Shown: piece after piece, positions 21,491-32,392 of the stretch | How the letters are laid out: each line of letters opens with the position of its first letter | Numbering within the stretch: position 1 is the stretch's first letter | Origin: Rhizomys pruinosus | Lineage: Eukaryota > Chordata > Mammalia > Rodentia > Spalacidae | Direction of reading: 5' to 3' | DNA: 64,000 nt | NCBI GenBank assembly: GCA_009823505.1 | Contig: VZQC01004693.1 | Span: 4,531,702 to 4,595,701, forward strand | The notes under the pieces: generated by a model | Database searches by the model: none | Told to the model about the DNA's origin: nothing | What the model saw: only the letters and a program-made list of their open reading frames with translations | Translations under genes and position numbers: made by a program

Positions 21491-21960
21491 ACAAAAGGAA
21501 AGCTTCCTACACATCTTGAAGAATGGTTACAGGAATTAAACTTCAAGAGCAAAATGTTGTCTGACTATCTGAGGGGACAGATGCTTGTTCATGTCAAGGA
21601 GCTGGGAGTGGTTCTTGGGATTGAATCAAGTGACCTTCCACTTCTGGTTGGCTGTAGCAATCATTCAGTCTCCATATGTCACTCAGATACTCCTTTAGCA
21701 AGCCCAAAGGCTAACTTTGGTGGAGTTAAATAGAGACCAGGGAAGCAGCCATAACATGAATTCATGGACATTTCGTTGTGCTATTTTGTGTTTATTTTCC
21801 CTGCTAGGCATCAATATGACTGAGTCTTCTTGGGAATACTGTGTTGCATTGCAGAGTCTGTGTGGACTACAGAGCTTTTTCTTTTAACTGGAACTCTGGA
21901 TAGCAATAGATTTTCAACCAGTGAAACTAAAGCAGCATAAATAATTTGGAGGAAACGTTT
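21491..21960 (+). pseudogene. FNIP-family processed pseudogene, C-terminal part
   Basis: It continues the FNIP match with [12 protein letters not shown] and [19 protein letters not shown], then a one-base frame change near 21645 into SPYVTQILL and a stop (TAG 21696-21698). That is where FNIP proteins normally end. The following bases are probably 3'UTR, with an unclear end. The roughly 35 codons expected between the two parts are missing or unreadable. Confidence 0.82.
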
Positions 21961-22106
21961 GAAAAAGCCAAAATATAGCTCGGAAATTTATCTGACACGA
22001 ATATCCAGGAACTTCATGAAATCACTCCAATGTTGTCACAAACTCTTATAATCAGATGTCTCATATCAGAGACTCAGAAATACTATTTTTGTTAATCTTT
22101 AGGAGT

Positions 22107-22247
22107 CTTTTTGAGACAGGGTCCCCCCGTAGCCCCAGGTATCCTGGAACTCATTATGTAGACCAGGCTGGCCTTGATCTCACAGAGATCCGCCTGCCTC
22201 TCCCTCCTAAGTGATGGGAGTAAAGATGTATGCCATCACACCTGGCT
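22107..22247 (-). mobile_element. B1 SINE
   Basis: Minus copy beginning CTTTTTGAGACAGGGTC and ending CATCACACCTGGC. Confidence 0.92.
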
Positions 22248-22427
22248 ATTTTTTTAAAACCTTTATTTCTAAGGTACACAAATCTCCAAGACCTTGGTTT
22301 GTTTTGCAAATCAAATTAACGACTTTTGGTTATTTCTAAGTATTTCAAACTTAAGTATAAGAAACTCAGAATCATTGTGAAAATGTGTTATGTTATCCAT
22401 CCAAGTATACATATACACCTATTTTTT

Positions 22428-23008
22428 AAAAAAAGCAGGAGTAGCAAATGCCCCTCAACTGACAAGTAGATGACAAAAATGTGATACATCTACATAATGG
22501 AGTACTATTCAGTGGTAAAGATGACATCATGAATTTTGCAGGTAAATGGATGGAACTAGAAGCCATTATGCTAAGTGAAGTAACACAGTCCCAGTAAAAT
22601 AAGTGATGAATGGTTTCCCTCATTTGTGGATGCTAACACCAAATCCCCAGATGAACGGCAAGCTGAACAAAATTATTGTTATATTTTGGTTCACCTGAAA
22701 GCAATTATGTTGTTATAATGTAAATCTCTTAACGAGCTCTAGAATTGATCCACCACTTACTTTCAGACTCTGTAATTACTGTACATGAATGAAAAGTATG
22801 TATTCATATTTTAGAGCAATATAAAATTAAAGGAGGAAAATGTGAATTCCTAAACATAAAAGAAAGACTGAGAGAAAGATGCAGGACAGTTATGTCAGAG
22901 TGCATGATCTGGGGCAGGGTGGGGGGAAGGGAATGAGGAATATGTCTAACCTGAACTGAGAAATGATGTCTGAAATACACAAAACATTAATAAAAGCATT
23001 ATTAAAAA
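22428..23008 (+). mobile_element. L1 ORF2 end plus 3'UTR
   Basis: The plus strand encodes the ORF2 C-terminal end (around GGAGTACTATTCAGTGG, then ATGGATGGAACTAGAAGCC). It continues through a 3'UTR ending GATGCAGGACAGTTATG ... ACACAAAACATTAATAAAAG. It is one of the few local copies joining ORF2 to this 3' tail and so links the tail family to L1. Confidence 0.88.
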
Positions 23009-23459
23009 TCAGGGGTAGAAATACAACATTAATAAACCATGCATTTAAAAAAATATTTTATCTAGTTTTGTATGTGATGTTAAAATCACCTTCTAGTGAT
23101 TTTCCAATTTCACACATGCTAAAATATACTTAAAGTCAATCTTTTTAAAGTGTGAAGAATGTAGATTCCCTAAATAAGTCTACTACTTTGTACTGTTTGT
23201 TTTATGTACTTACCATGAGCTAACTGATTTTGCCACTGGAGCTCATTACCATTTGTTTTGTTAGTATAAACTAATTTTTACTAATATTTACATACTCGCT
23301 AATTTAATAAATTAAAATTCAGATTAAAAAATGAACCAAAGCATTGGCAAATATACTATTTTCTTTAAATATGCTCAGGTAGTTCAGCCTTGAACCCAGA
23401 GGAGCAGAATATTTGTTTCACTGCCTAATAATACTCAATTTACACTAATAGAAGTAATA
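23009..23459. other. Unique AT-rich sequence
   Basis: No recognised repeat or gene. Confidence 0.5.
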
Positions 23460-23460
23460 A

Positions 23461-23706
23461 ATTTTTTATTAATTTTTATTTATTTCTGTATGTGTATGAA
23501 TGTACTGTCTGCATGCAAGTCTGTGCACCCGTGTCGTGCAATGCCGCGGAGGTCAGAAGAGGGTCTCGGATTCCACTGGAACTGGAGTTCTCCTGGAATT
23601 GGAGTTTCAGACGGTTCTCGGCCGCCATGTGGGTGCTGGGGATAGAACCCGGGTCCTCTGTAAGAGCAGTCGGCCCTCTTAACCGCTAGGCCATCTCTCC
23701 AGCCCA
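23461..23706 (-). mobile_element. B2-like SINE
   Basis: Full-length minus copy with AGAAGTAATAA on both sides (about 23449 and 23706). Confidence 0.95.
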
Positions 23707-24056
23707 GAAGTAATAACTTTTAAAAACATTCTCTTTTCTCTCAGTGTTCCTTTCTTCCACATACTGATTCTTTTTCAACGATTTCCACTTTTTCATTGTG
23801 ATTGTCTTTGTATAATGTGTAGAATGTTGCTTATGAGAAAGATGAATAAAGAACCAAACTCTTGTAAGTAATGCAAATGAAAAGGTGGGTAGATAATTAA
23901 TGTTTTCAAAATGCTCTACTACCTCAGTTGACTTGAATACTGAATTAGAGCATATTCTTTGCTTATGTAGTCTAAGATACAGTTAATGCTAGAATTAAGG
24001 TTGGTTTCTGTGTTCAATGACTATTCTTAATATTGTTTAGCTCAAAAAGAAAATAC
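23707..24056. other. Unique sequence
   Basis: No recognised repeat or gene. Confidence 0.5.
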
Positions 24057-24059
24057 TTG

Positions 24060-24334
24060 GGCTGGAGAGATAGCCTAGTGGTTAAGAGCACCAATTGCTC
24101 TTGCAGAGGACCCGGGTTCGATCCCCAGCACCCACATGGTGGCTAAGAACCATCTATAACTCCAATTCCAGGAGAACTTCATTTCCAGGGGAATCAGAGA
24201 CCCTCTTCTGACCACCCTCTTCTGACCTCCGCAGCATTGCACGACACGGGTGCACAAACCTACACGCAGACAGTACAGTCATACACATACAAAAATAAAT
24301 AAAATTTAAAAAAAGAATAACCTTTAAAAAATAC
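24060..24334 (+). mobile_element. B2-like SINE with internal duplications
   Basis: Plus copy with short internal duplications (GACCACCCTCTTCT then GACCTC; two TTCCAGG/TTTCCAGG phrases). AAAATACTTG at both ends marks the target-site duplication. Confidence 0.94.
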
Positions 24335-24339
24335 TTGCC

Positions 24340-25588
24340 TATTTAGTTATTGAATACCTCTACTGTATAATACATAGCTACTTGCTATTTGAATGTTTCA
24401 ACAATTAATGAAAATTTTCCATGGTTTGTAGTCTTCAAAATCTGGAATTTATGGTGTTGGATTACATTTTTTTCCTTGCTCTTTATGTTTGTTCGAGAGA
24501 ATTCCAACCAGACAAAGATTAAGAAATTCATTTAATGGAGTGCAAACCCAAAATTAAGGTGCCTGCAGTTTGGCCCACGTCCTATTAGCTGGTCCCAGTT
24601 AGTACCTAAGTCTCCCATGGGTGACTTGCTGCCAAAGAGTGCTTCTGATGTTTTCTTTGGCTCACTTTTATTATTCTATTCATTAGTGGAATTATTCTGT
24701 CATGTATTGTTGGGGTTCAGTGAATAGATCTCTGTTAGAATTGGGAATCTGGAAAAGTTCCTCTATGGGCCATTGTACATTATTTTTTATTTTGACTCCA
24801 AATAATATATAGCAGGTAGATAATGTCTGTTTCTGGGTATTAATTATCAGGTTATTCTTAGTTCTAATTTGAAATCTCTTATTGTCATTTAGTAATTCTA
24901 GTCTTTAATAAGTGAATGACTCATGTTACTGTTACTCTTAAAATTAAGCTTTGCTGGACAGGAAAAGGCCTATAGTTTCTTAAAGAATCATTAATCCTTA
25001 TAGAATTCCTGAGTTTTATAATTCCAACCCTTGTATAATTTGTACTATCATCATTCTTTCTTGACACAAAGCCCAAAGAATGAGTTTCTTTAAAGTATAG
25101 TTGTGATGAGTATGAAAAGAGTTTGGACCTGTTTAAAATAATTTTTCAACTACTTAATGGTACAAATATGTGCTACATATTTAAAGCACCTATTGGGTGC
25201 AATAGGTAATTAAAAAGGGATTTTATATTATAGAATTAAAATTAATTTTTCCATACATGTTAACTAATTGGTTTTATTTTAAATACCTTAGCATTTATTA
25301 ATATGTCTTAAGTTTGAGTTTGAAAATATTAAGTGCAATAAGCATACTAGCACAGATTTCATCTTGTTACAATTGGCATACACTGTGGACGATCACTAAG
25401 AATCAGTTTGCATATTGCCTACTTCTGGTAGTTGTCATGAGAATGTTCTGCTTTCTCCTAAGTTATTTAGATTGTGGATATGCAAAATGTACATACTTGT
25501 TTCTTGTTCTGAATACATTTCTCAAATGTATACCTATATTATAATAACCTCCCAGTTCTAGGGGAAATTTGTGCAATAAACATGCATG
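24340..25588. other. Repeat-poor unique sequence
   Basis: About 1.25 kb without a SINE, L1 or LTR I can recognise. Frames are short. It could be old repeat or conserved non-coding DNA. Confidence 0.5.
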
Positions 25589-25601
25589 TCAATTTAAATA
25601 T

Positions 25602-25639
<38 letters not shown>

Positions 25640-25640
25640 G
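25589..25640 (+). repeat. (AT)n array
   Basis: About 50 bp of AT dinucleotides with one AAAT interruption. Confidence 0.97.
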
Positions 25641-26100
25641 AAGCCATGTGCATTTGAAGACAATATATTTGCAAAGTTGGTGACATAAATTGCTAAGTAT
25701 CTATACATTCACCTGTTTTGACAAGCTTGGATAATGAGGCATTTTAATCCCCCATTTTGTATAAGTAACTATCACTGTAGCTAAAATTATAGACATGGCC
25801 TCATTATATGAACTGGATATTAAATGAGACTCAAACAAGATACTACTGTGAAATCACTTTGATTTTTCTGGAAAAGAAGTATACTTTTGAAATAAGCACT
25901 ATAAAAATAATAGAATGAAAAGTAATTTAAAATGGTAATAAAAGATTGCTGGAAAGAGGTACATTTTTAAATAATCTTGAGTCTAGTCATTAAATTGGAT
26001 GAATTGTATATCAACTTGGAACATGCTCCTAATCAAACGAAACTCTTTTTATAGGTAAACAAGTTTATGTGCCTGAACGAATTTAAAGTAATACTGACCT
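25641..26100. other. Unique AT-rich sequence
   Basis: No recognised repeat or gene. Confidence 0.5.
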
Positions 26101-26103
26101 TGG

Positions 26104-26347
26104 GGATGGAGAGATGGCCTAGTGGTTAAGAGTGCCAACTGCTCTTGCAGAGGACCCGGGTTCGATCCCCAGCACCCACATGGTGGCTGAGAACTGCCTT
26201 TTGACTCCAGTTCCAGAGGAATCCGACACCCTCTTCTGACTTCTGCAGCATTGCATGACACAGGCGCACAAACCTACATGCAGACAGTACATTCATACAC
26301 ATACAAGAATAAATAAAAATTCAAAAATATTTTAAAAAAATTTTTTA
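26104..26347 (+). mobile_element. B2-like SINE
   Basis: Full-length plus copy. AAAGTAATACTGACCTTG before and AAAGTAACACTGACCTTG after form an 18-bp target-site duplication with one mismatch. Confidence 0.95.
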
Positions 26348-26519
26348 AAAAGTAACACTGACCTTGTTGGTAAAAACATAAATAAGAATACTGGAGTTGT
26401 TTCATAAAATAAATCCTCTTAAAATTTGCATTTGTAATCAGCACTAATTTCTGGCACTTACCTTCAACCTTTTAAATCTAAGATAACAATAAGTACTGCT
26501 TATTAAATACCTAGAATGT

Positions 26520-26733
26520 AAGACTATACTTTCAGGGATCATTTCTATAGTATGTTACTAGAGAGGTTTCTCTGACTGTGTAGAGTACCAGAAACCACGA
26601 AGAGGAGATGTAGCATTCTCTCCTGAGCGTGAAGCCGACTCTTGGTGTTGCTTTACTGCAATTGCCATTTGCCATTGATGATTGTTCTTCTCTCTTTTGG
26701 GAGAGTAGAGGGAGAGAATGCAGTCTGAGTGGT
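26520..26733 (+). pseudogene. U3 snoRNA (SNORD3) retropseudogene
   Basis: Full-length U3 layout from AAGACTATACTTTCAGGG through GAGCGTGAAGCCG, CATTGATGATTGTTCTTC (box C) and CAGTCTGAGTGG (box D). It ends in a mixed A/G tail and has CCTAGAATGT (26510) against CCTAGAGTGT (26767) as target-site duplication. It is better preserved than the copy at 13344 but still has changes across the box regions. Upstream bases show no U-RNA promoter element that I recognise. U3 guides pre-rRNA cleavage in the nucleolus, but this copy is most likely silent. Confidence 0.94.
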
Positions 26734-26772
26734 AAAAAGAAAAAAAGAAAAGAAACAAAAAAAAAACCTAGA

Positions 26773-27278
26773 GTGTCCCTGCGACGGTTGGTTTTACTGG
26801 CAACTTGCCACAGATTAGAATCACCTAACGGTGTGGAGCCTCACCTGGAGAATTATCTTAATTGATGTGGGAAGAGCTATTCCAACTGTGGCCCCTACCT
26901 TGTGGTAGAAGCTGGAAGAAAAAGGGGCATGGTAGAAGGAAAATTATTCCTTTTGCTTGTTTGATCTTTCCTGTCACTACTGAGTGGATATATCCTGTTG
27001 CTGCTGTTGCTTGATTCCTTTTCTGACTTCCAAGCCAGTGTTTCCAGGCTTCTGTCTCTGACTGAGGAGCAGCGGCTCTTTAGGAACCCTTTGGGTTTTC
27101 GGTGCCGGATTGGAACTGCTGAGACACCCCGTCCTGTGGACCAAGCAACCTCCAGGATCTCAGCCTGGAAGGCATGATTCACTTCTACAACTCTGAAGTA
27201 AAGCTAATCAATAATATATTAATATATTATATTCATTATGTCAGTTCTATCCCCCTAGAGAAAACTGACTGATACAGT
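26773..27278 (+). mobile_element. ERVL-type (MLT2-like) LTR
   Basis: GGTTGGTTTTACTGGCAACTT and TTAGAATCACC near the left, and TCCCCCTAGAGAAAACTGAC with TGATACAG at the right, fit MLT2-like LTR ends. The 95-codon minus frame inside it is a by-product. Confidence 0.75.
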
Positions 27279-27302
27279 TCTTAAAACCTTCTTTTTCTTT
27301 AG

Positions 27303-27307
<5 letters not shown>

Positions 27308-27340
<33 letters not shown>
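27308..27340 (+). repeat. (CA)n microsatellite
   Basis: About 33 bp of CA dinucleotides. Confidence 0.97.
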
Positions 27341-27343
<3 letters not shown>

Positions 27344-27374
27344 TGTGCATATTTAAATGCTTTATTAGATAGAG

Positions 27375-27480
27375 AATGTCACCCTATCTACAAATGAGGA
27401 ATGAAGTCAAGGGAGGTACCTTACTTAGTGTCTGTGTGGGGCTGGGATCTGAGCCAGTGTGCTTTGTCACTCTGCTGCTG
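27375..27480 (-). mobile_element. MIR SINE remnant
   Basis: ACAAATGAGGAATGAAGTC ... GGCTGGGATCTGAGCC is the reverse-complement core of MIR, the ancient mammalian tRNA-derived SINE. Confidence 0.65.
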
Positions 27481-27705
27481 TGACAATGTGGACTCCACAC
27501 ATCTGCATTGCCTTATTTCCCAGTATTTCTCTGGATGCAGGTAGGAATAAAAATTACACAGTTACTGACAACAGTTGTCCAGGTGCCCTTCTGGGGTCCA
27601 GTCCCAACAGGTTACAGAAAGTAACTGAATCCACCCCTCTACATGCCCCATTCTGATTCTGGTCATTTCCTAACCCCAGACCTAGGCTGACAGTCAGAGA
27701 TCACT

Positions 27706-28314
27706 ATGGTCTCCTTGCCCATACCACCCCTTCAACTATCAGAGGAACAAAATCGAAAACCTGTGTGTATTCTAGGCACTAGTAGGGAGAGAGATTTAAA
27801 TACAATTGAGATATGCACAGGCCCTTCAAACATTTATATGCCCTCAAACCAGAAATCCCAAAGTCAAGTACCTTTGAAGTCCAGACGGGTAATAGAAATA
27901 ATTAAAGCCAGCCAGATGTACAAATTCAAGAATGTTGAGACACATGATCAGAAGGCAGCCCTCTGGCGAGTGCTTACAAGAGAGCCATTTCCATCCTTTA
28001 GGCTGAGACAGAGGACAGCAGAGGTTCTAATACAGCTAGAGACTGGACCACACGTAGGAGCTGGACCTGCAGAGGATGAGGCTCCAGCAGAAGCTAGAAC
28101 TACAAAGGAGGCCCAACCAATGGCATTTCATTTCCTGAACCCCCAGATTTTCCCACTTCCTCTCACTGGCCAAGCCCAACTAGAAGCCTTGGTTAAGGAG
28201 ACTGAGAAATGTAATTTGGAGGGAGCAGATCCTGTGACACAGAGCAGAACTTCAGAAGGAATGGATCTGACAGCACAGACAAGTGACCAGTACACTCCAG
28301 TCACCTTGCTATAG
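27706..28314 (+). CDS. Unrecognised 202-codon ORF
   Basis: This is the longest ATG-to-stop frame in the window that does not cross N or a simple repeat, and it lies outside the repeats I can identify. The product would be hydrophilic, with no signal peptide or membrane segment. It has a basic middle (KSRRVIEIIKASQMYKFK at about residues 59-76) and an acidic, P/E/Q/T-rich second half. I recognise no domain. A pyrimidine-rich run ending in CCTAACCCCAG at about 27670-27680 could be a splice acceptor 25-30 bp before the ATG, so it might be a terminal exon. It may equally be chance, an untranslated exon of a lncRNA or an old retrocopy. Confidence 0.3.
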   Translation: MVSLPIPPLQLSEEQNRKPVCILGTSRERDLNTIEICTGPSNIYMPSNQKSQSQVPLKSRRVIEIIKASQMYKFKNVETHDQKAALWRVLTREPFPSFRLRQRTAEVLIQLETGPHVGAGPAEDEAPAEARTTKEAQPMAFHFLNPQIFPLPLTGQAQLEALVKETEKCNLEGADPVTQSRTSEGMDLTAQTSDQYTPVTLL

Positions 28315-29999
28315 AGTCTATGATTCCCAGATCCCCACCCAAGCATCCCCTCTCTTGCCTTGGAACAATCTCCCTACCTAAATACCAACACCCTACCTTG
28401 CACTGCCTTTATTTTCTATAGACTCAACACTTACAGACTATCTTTCCCCCTCATTACTGCCATGTTGCTCTGCTTTATTCTGAGGAACTTACAAGACTCC
28501 AAGCTTTATAGCCTCCTTGTCATCTAAATTCAGAACACACATAGGGTGCCCTCCCTCCTTGGACACTTTGCCTATGGGTTTTCACCCCAAAACTGAAATT
28601 GTCAGAAATGAAACTGTCACAGCATGTTCTCAGCATTCAGCCAGCAAGTGTTACTCTGAAGCTGGCCTTTGGTAATATTCATAAGTAACCAAAATTAAAA
28701 TTAATTCTTTCTCTCCCTCACTAGGAAAGAGTAGACAAAAGTAGCAAAACACAGCCATTTGCATTTGATGAATAGTTTATTTAATTTGGAATCTTGGCTG
28801 ACATAAATCCATTAATTATTTCTTAAAGTAAAGCTTGCCCATGTCTTCAAAATCATTCCAAATGGCTTATCACAATTGCCAACTGAACTTTAACCTTTGA
28901 TCTTACAGTGAATACCATAATGGAGGCCCTAAGCAACAAATGGCACATAATTATTTTACATTAATGAAACAATGAACCAAGAAGTAGAAAATAGAAATTA
29001 TTTTCTAATTTCTATTTAGTCAGAAATCAAAAAGCTTTTTAGCAGGTATTTTCAAATTTCATACATGAATTATATCATTCAGTATCTATTTCTAAGAAGA
29101 AAAAGCACCTACATAATGGTTTTTCTTGACTTAAAGAATAGCAAAATCAGTTCCTTCCTAAATTGCACCTCTTGTGCAATGTTTCCTTCCTAACAATAGT
29201 CCACAAAGTACAGGCTGCTTCTTCAAGGTACAATTTCACTGCTTTTTTAACTACATTTGGGCTTACTGAAATGAAAAGTCTTTCACAGGTGCATTGGAAT
29301 GATGCCTAATAGATAAAGAACTTGGATAAGAAGCAACAGACTGCAAGAATCATCAACAAAATTCTAGAAGGTCTAGCCATTAACCACAGAGAAATGACTG
29401 AAATTGGAGTTGCCACCTACAAATTTAAGAAATTAATGTCAAGTTATTTCTTGCATGTACAGGTCTTACCCGATGCTTTCTGAGTGTCACTTTTAAAAGA
29501 TAATTATTTGATGCATTCACACTGCCTAATAAACTTATAATTATGATGTTTGAAAATGATACAGCTACCAAATTTGAGTTCCTTTGATAGTGTATATCTT
29601 GTGGCATTCCATTTAAATGTCATAGTAAAAATGAATTATTGGTTCTAATAAAGTAAATGTAGTAGTCCCTAAGCCATACATCTTTCTACCGCCTCTCCAG
29701 AATAGAAGCTTCCCTGCAGTGAGAGACTAATGTCTAGGTGTGTGTCTTGCCAGTGAAGAAAGACGCTGTTAGGTGAAGACCAACAAAGATAGCATTAATC
29801 AAAATGCATTCTGAAGAACTCTCATGCCCTCCGTGTTAACAGGTATTCCACATATATCCATGCCAGGTAAATTTGAGAAGTGCTGGATCAAATAAAGTGA
29901 GATGAGACTGCTTTTCATGTATGTAGAGTTTCCTGGGGATTTTAATATGCTAATGTGCATGAAGAATCTCTATAGCTTTAATTAAGATTATGTGACCAG
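28315..29999. other. Repeat-free unique sequence
   Basis: About 1.7 kb without recognisable repeats, with an AT-rich core (28700-29100) containing an octamer ATTTGCAT at 28757. No ORF with a domain. Confidence 0.5.
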
Positions 30000-30000
30000 G

Positions 30001-30042
30001 AGGCTGGAGAGATGGCAAAGCAGTTAAGAGTTGTACCATTCT
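30001..30042 (+). mobile_element. Head of a B2/B3-type SINE split by L1
   Basis: GGCTGGAGAGATGGC and the following bases are the SINE head. Its continuation lies at 31349-31560, beyond the L1 insertion. Confidence 0.8.
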
Positions 30043-30270
30043 TTTTTTTTTTAGCCAATTTTTTATTGAAGTTTTGTGCATTTCATATATTTCCCAATCA
30101 AATCTAGACTCATTCCCCCTTCCTTGCCTCCCACCCCACCAGAGCTCATGCATCCTGCCATACATGTTTCTCATCTTTTTCTCAGTCTCTTTTAAAATGT
30201 TCAATGCAGAGGTTTACTGTTTGGAGCAGAAGTTCACACACTTTCAGCCAGTTCTTTGACCCAGTCTCCT

Positions 30271-30302
<32 letters not shown>

Positions 30303-31348
30303 GCTGTTCCTTCTAACTTGCATCACTCCAAAATATGCATATATGCATGCCACACATATATCAAGATTATGATGTCATAGGTTTTAGCATCTTCAGCTTA
30401 CAATTTCTTTTTTTTTTCTTTATTAGGCTGAAAGATGTCAAGTTTTCCTTAAGGAATTGTTTGAAGGCTCCTCCTTGGCAAGCCCAAACAACCATCAATC
30501 CTGCCCTGTGCTCTACACTGGGGTCTTCCCTTCCCGTGGTCACCAAATGAGGTCCAGTAAACACCACGTCCTGTCTTGATCTTCCTGTACTGGCCTCCAT
30601 GATACAGCCTGGGTAGTCCAACAATGGCAGTCTATATTCTGAAGAGGCTGAAATCCCAGTAGTAGCTCAGTTCACAAGCTGGATGTCTCAGCAGTCCCCA
30701 TCTGGCACTGAAGGTTTGGAGGATTCTTGGAGAGACATGAGCCTTCAGTCCATATTGGAAGGTTGAAAAGTTGTGTCTCATGTCTTTGAAGGATGGCAAA
30801 AGCAGTGGCAACCACAGGGTAGCTGCACTTGCCAGTAAAACAGGCAAAACAACTGTGTTTTGTTTTTTGATTTTTTTTTTTTTACTTTTTGTCTTTTTAC
30901 TAAGATCTCAAGTTTTATACCTGAAGTACAATTTCTCAGGCCCTACTGATTATTTATTTCTTGTTATACTTTCCTTTTGGATGCTTAAGGCCACACGATT
31001 AGCCCAGATTAACCAAGGCTTTTATTTTCTCAAGGTCACTTGAGGATCTGGTCCTCAGGGGTCACTCAGGTTTTTTTTTGGGGGGGGGGCGGGCCTGGCT
31101 CCTTTTGGCTTTTCATTTACCAGTTCCATCCCCTCAAGAGCAAAGTCAGGTCTTGCTAGACCAGGCTTCCCTTTCTGAAGCATGAGCAGACTTTTCTCTT
31201 CATAGACTGGACACTGGCTGAAGTTCCATTAGTGGATCTCCAAGACCTCCCTGCACAGGAAGACTGGTGACTCACATCTGCAGACAATCCAAGAGATGCC
31301 CCCATGCATAGTCCCCTGGGACTTAGTTGACCTCTGAGGGCAAGGAAG
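30043..31348 (-). mobile_element. L1-type insertion with unusual cargo
   Basis: It begins with poly-T and the local L1 3' tail (TTTTATTGAAGTTTTGTGC) in minus orientation, and is bounded by TTGTACCATTCTT (about 30030) and TTGCACCGTTCTT (about 31350). From about 30430 to 31340 it holds about 0.9 kb that I cannot place in ORF2 or in the 3'UTR versions seen elsewhere here. Confidence 0.7.
30270..30303 (+). repeat. (TTG)n microsatellite
   Basis: About 11 TTG units within the L1 3'UTR. Shorter TTG runs sit at the same place in the L1 copies at 13090 and 44645. Confidence 0.95.
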
Positions 31349-31490
31349 CTTGCACCGTTCTTACAGAGGACCTAAGTTCAATTCCTAACACCCATGTTGG
31401 CCAGTTCATAACTGCCTGAAACTCTGGGTCCAGGGACTCTGATGCTCTCTTCAGGCCTCCAAGGCCACCTGAACTCATGTGAACATACCC

Positions 31491-31531
<41 letters not shown>

Positions 31532-31560
31532 ACACTTAAAGACAAAATATTTTTTAAAGA
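31349..31560 (+). mobile_element. Remainder of the split B2/B3-type SINE with CA tail
   Basis: CAGAGGACCTAAGTTCAATTCC onward, ending in a CA tract (about 31493-31530) and an A-rich tail. It completes the head at 30001-30042. Confidence 0.82.
31493..31530 (+). repeat. (CA)n microsatellite
   Basis: CA dinucleotides in the SINE tail. Confidence 0.95.
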
Positions 31561-31779
31561 TTATGAACACAGACTTGTGTCACAAAGGCTAGTATGTCAT
31601 ACATACATATTGGAGAGATAATGTTCTAAAAGCTTTCTGCGGGATAATTCTGCTATTTGCATGTTGGATTTTCTAAAGCTCAGGAAAAAAATGAATATTT
31701 ACCAAAGAAACATGCCAGTAATGGGAATCAGAGGTAGCATGATCAGGCTGGAAGTAAATGAGCAAATTGGAAACACTGG

Positions 31780-31990
31780 TAAGAACTGTCAGCATTTGTT
31801 TAGTCCCTCTTGCATAATTTGTGTCTTATCCTAATCACTACTATAAACGATGCCTTGGTGTAAACATCTCCATTTTAAAGATAGACCAACTAAGTTTCAT
31901 GAAGGTGAAGTGAATTTCCCAAGGTCACACAGCTTACAAGTGATAGACCTACATACATGCTTTAGCTCCAATAAGCCTTCTCATCCATGT
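31780..31990 (-). mobile_element. MIR SINE
   Basis: CATTTTAAAGATAGACCAAC followed by CCCAAGGTCACACAGCTTAC is the reverse-complement MIR core. Confidence 0.85.
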
Positions 31991-32392
31991 CAAACTCCCT
32001 GCTTTGGGGTAGGCAGGGCCAGGGAAATAAAGTCAAACCAAGCAGTGAAGCAAGTATTCTTTCCAGGGACTGGTGTTCTGGCAAAACAATTATTTTTCAA
32101 AACAAACAAACAAAAAAAGGCATCTATTTCCTAGCTTGTAACATGGATGTGCAAGGATCTCACTAGTACACTATAAAGAACTTTGGGTACCAGCCCAGGA
32201 GTAGTAGAGCTGGGCTTCACGGCTCTTATAGTTCTAGTATTTTTGAGAAGCTCCCAGACTGATTTCCGAAGCGGCTACAGTGATTTACAGCCCTGACAAC
32301 AGCATATACGAGTTCCTCTTTTGCCAGCATGCCAGCATTTGTTGTCATTTATATTTCTAATGATGGTCTTGCTCACTGAGGTGAAATGCTGT

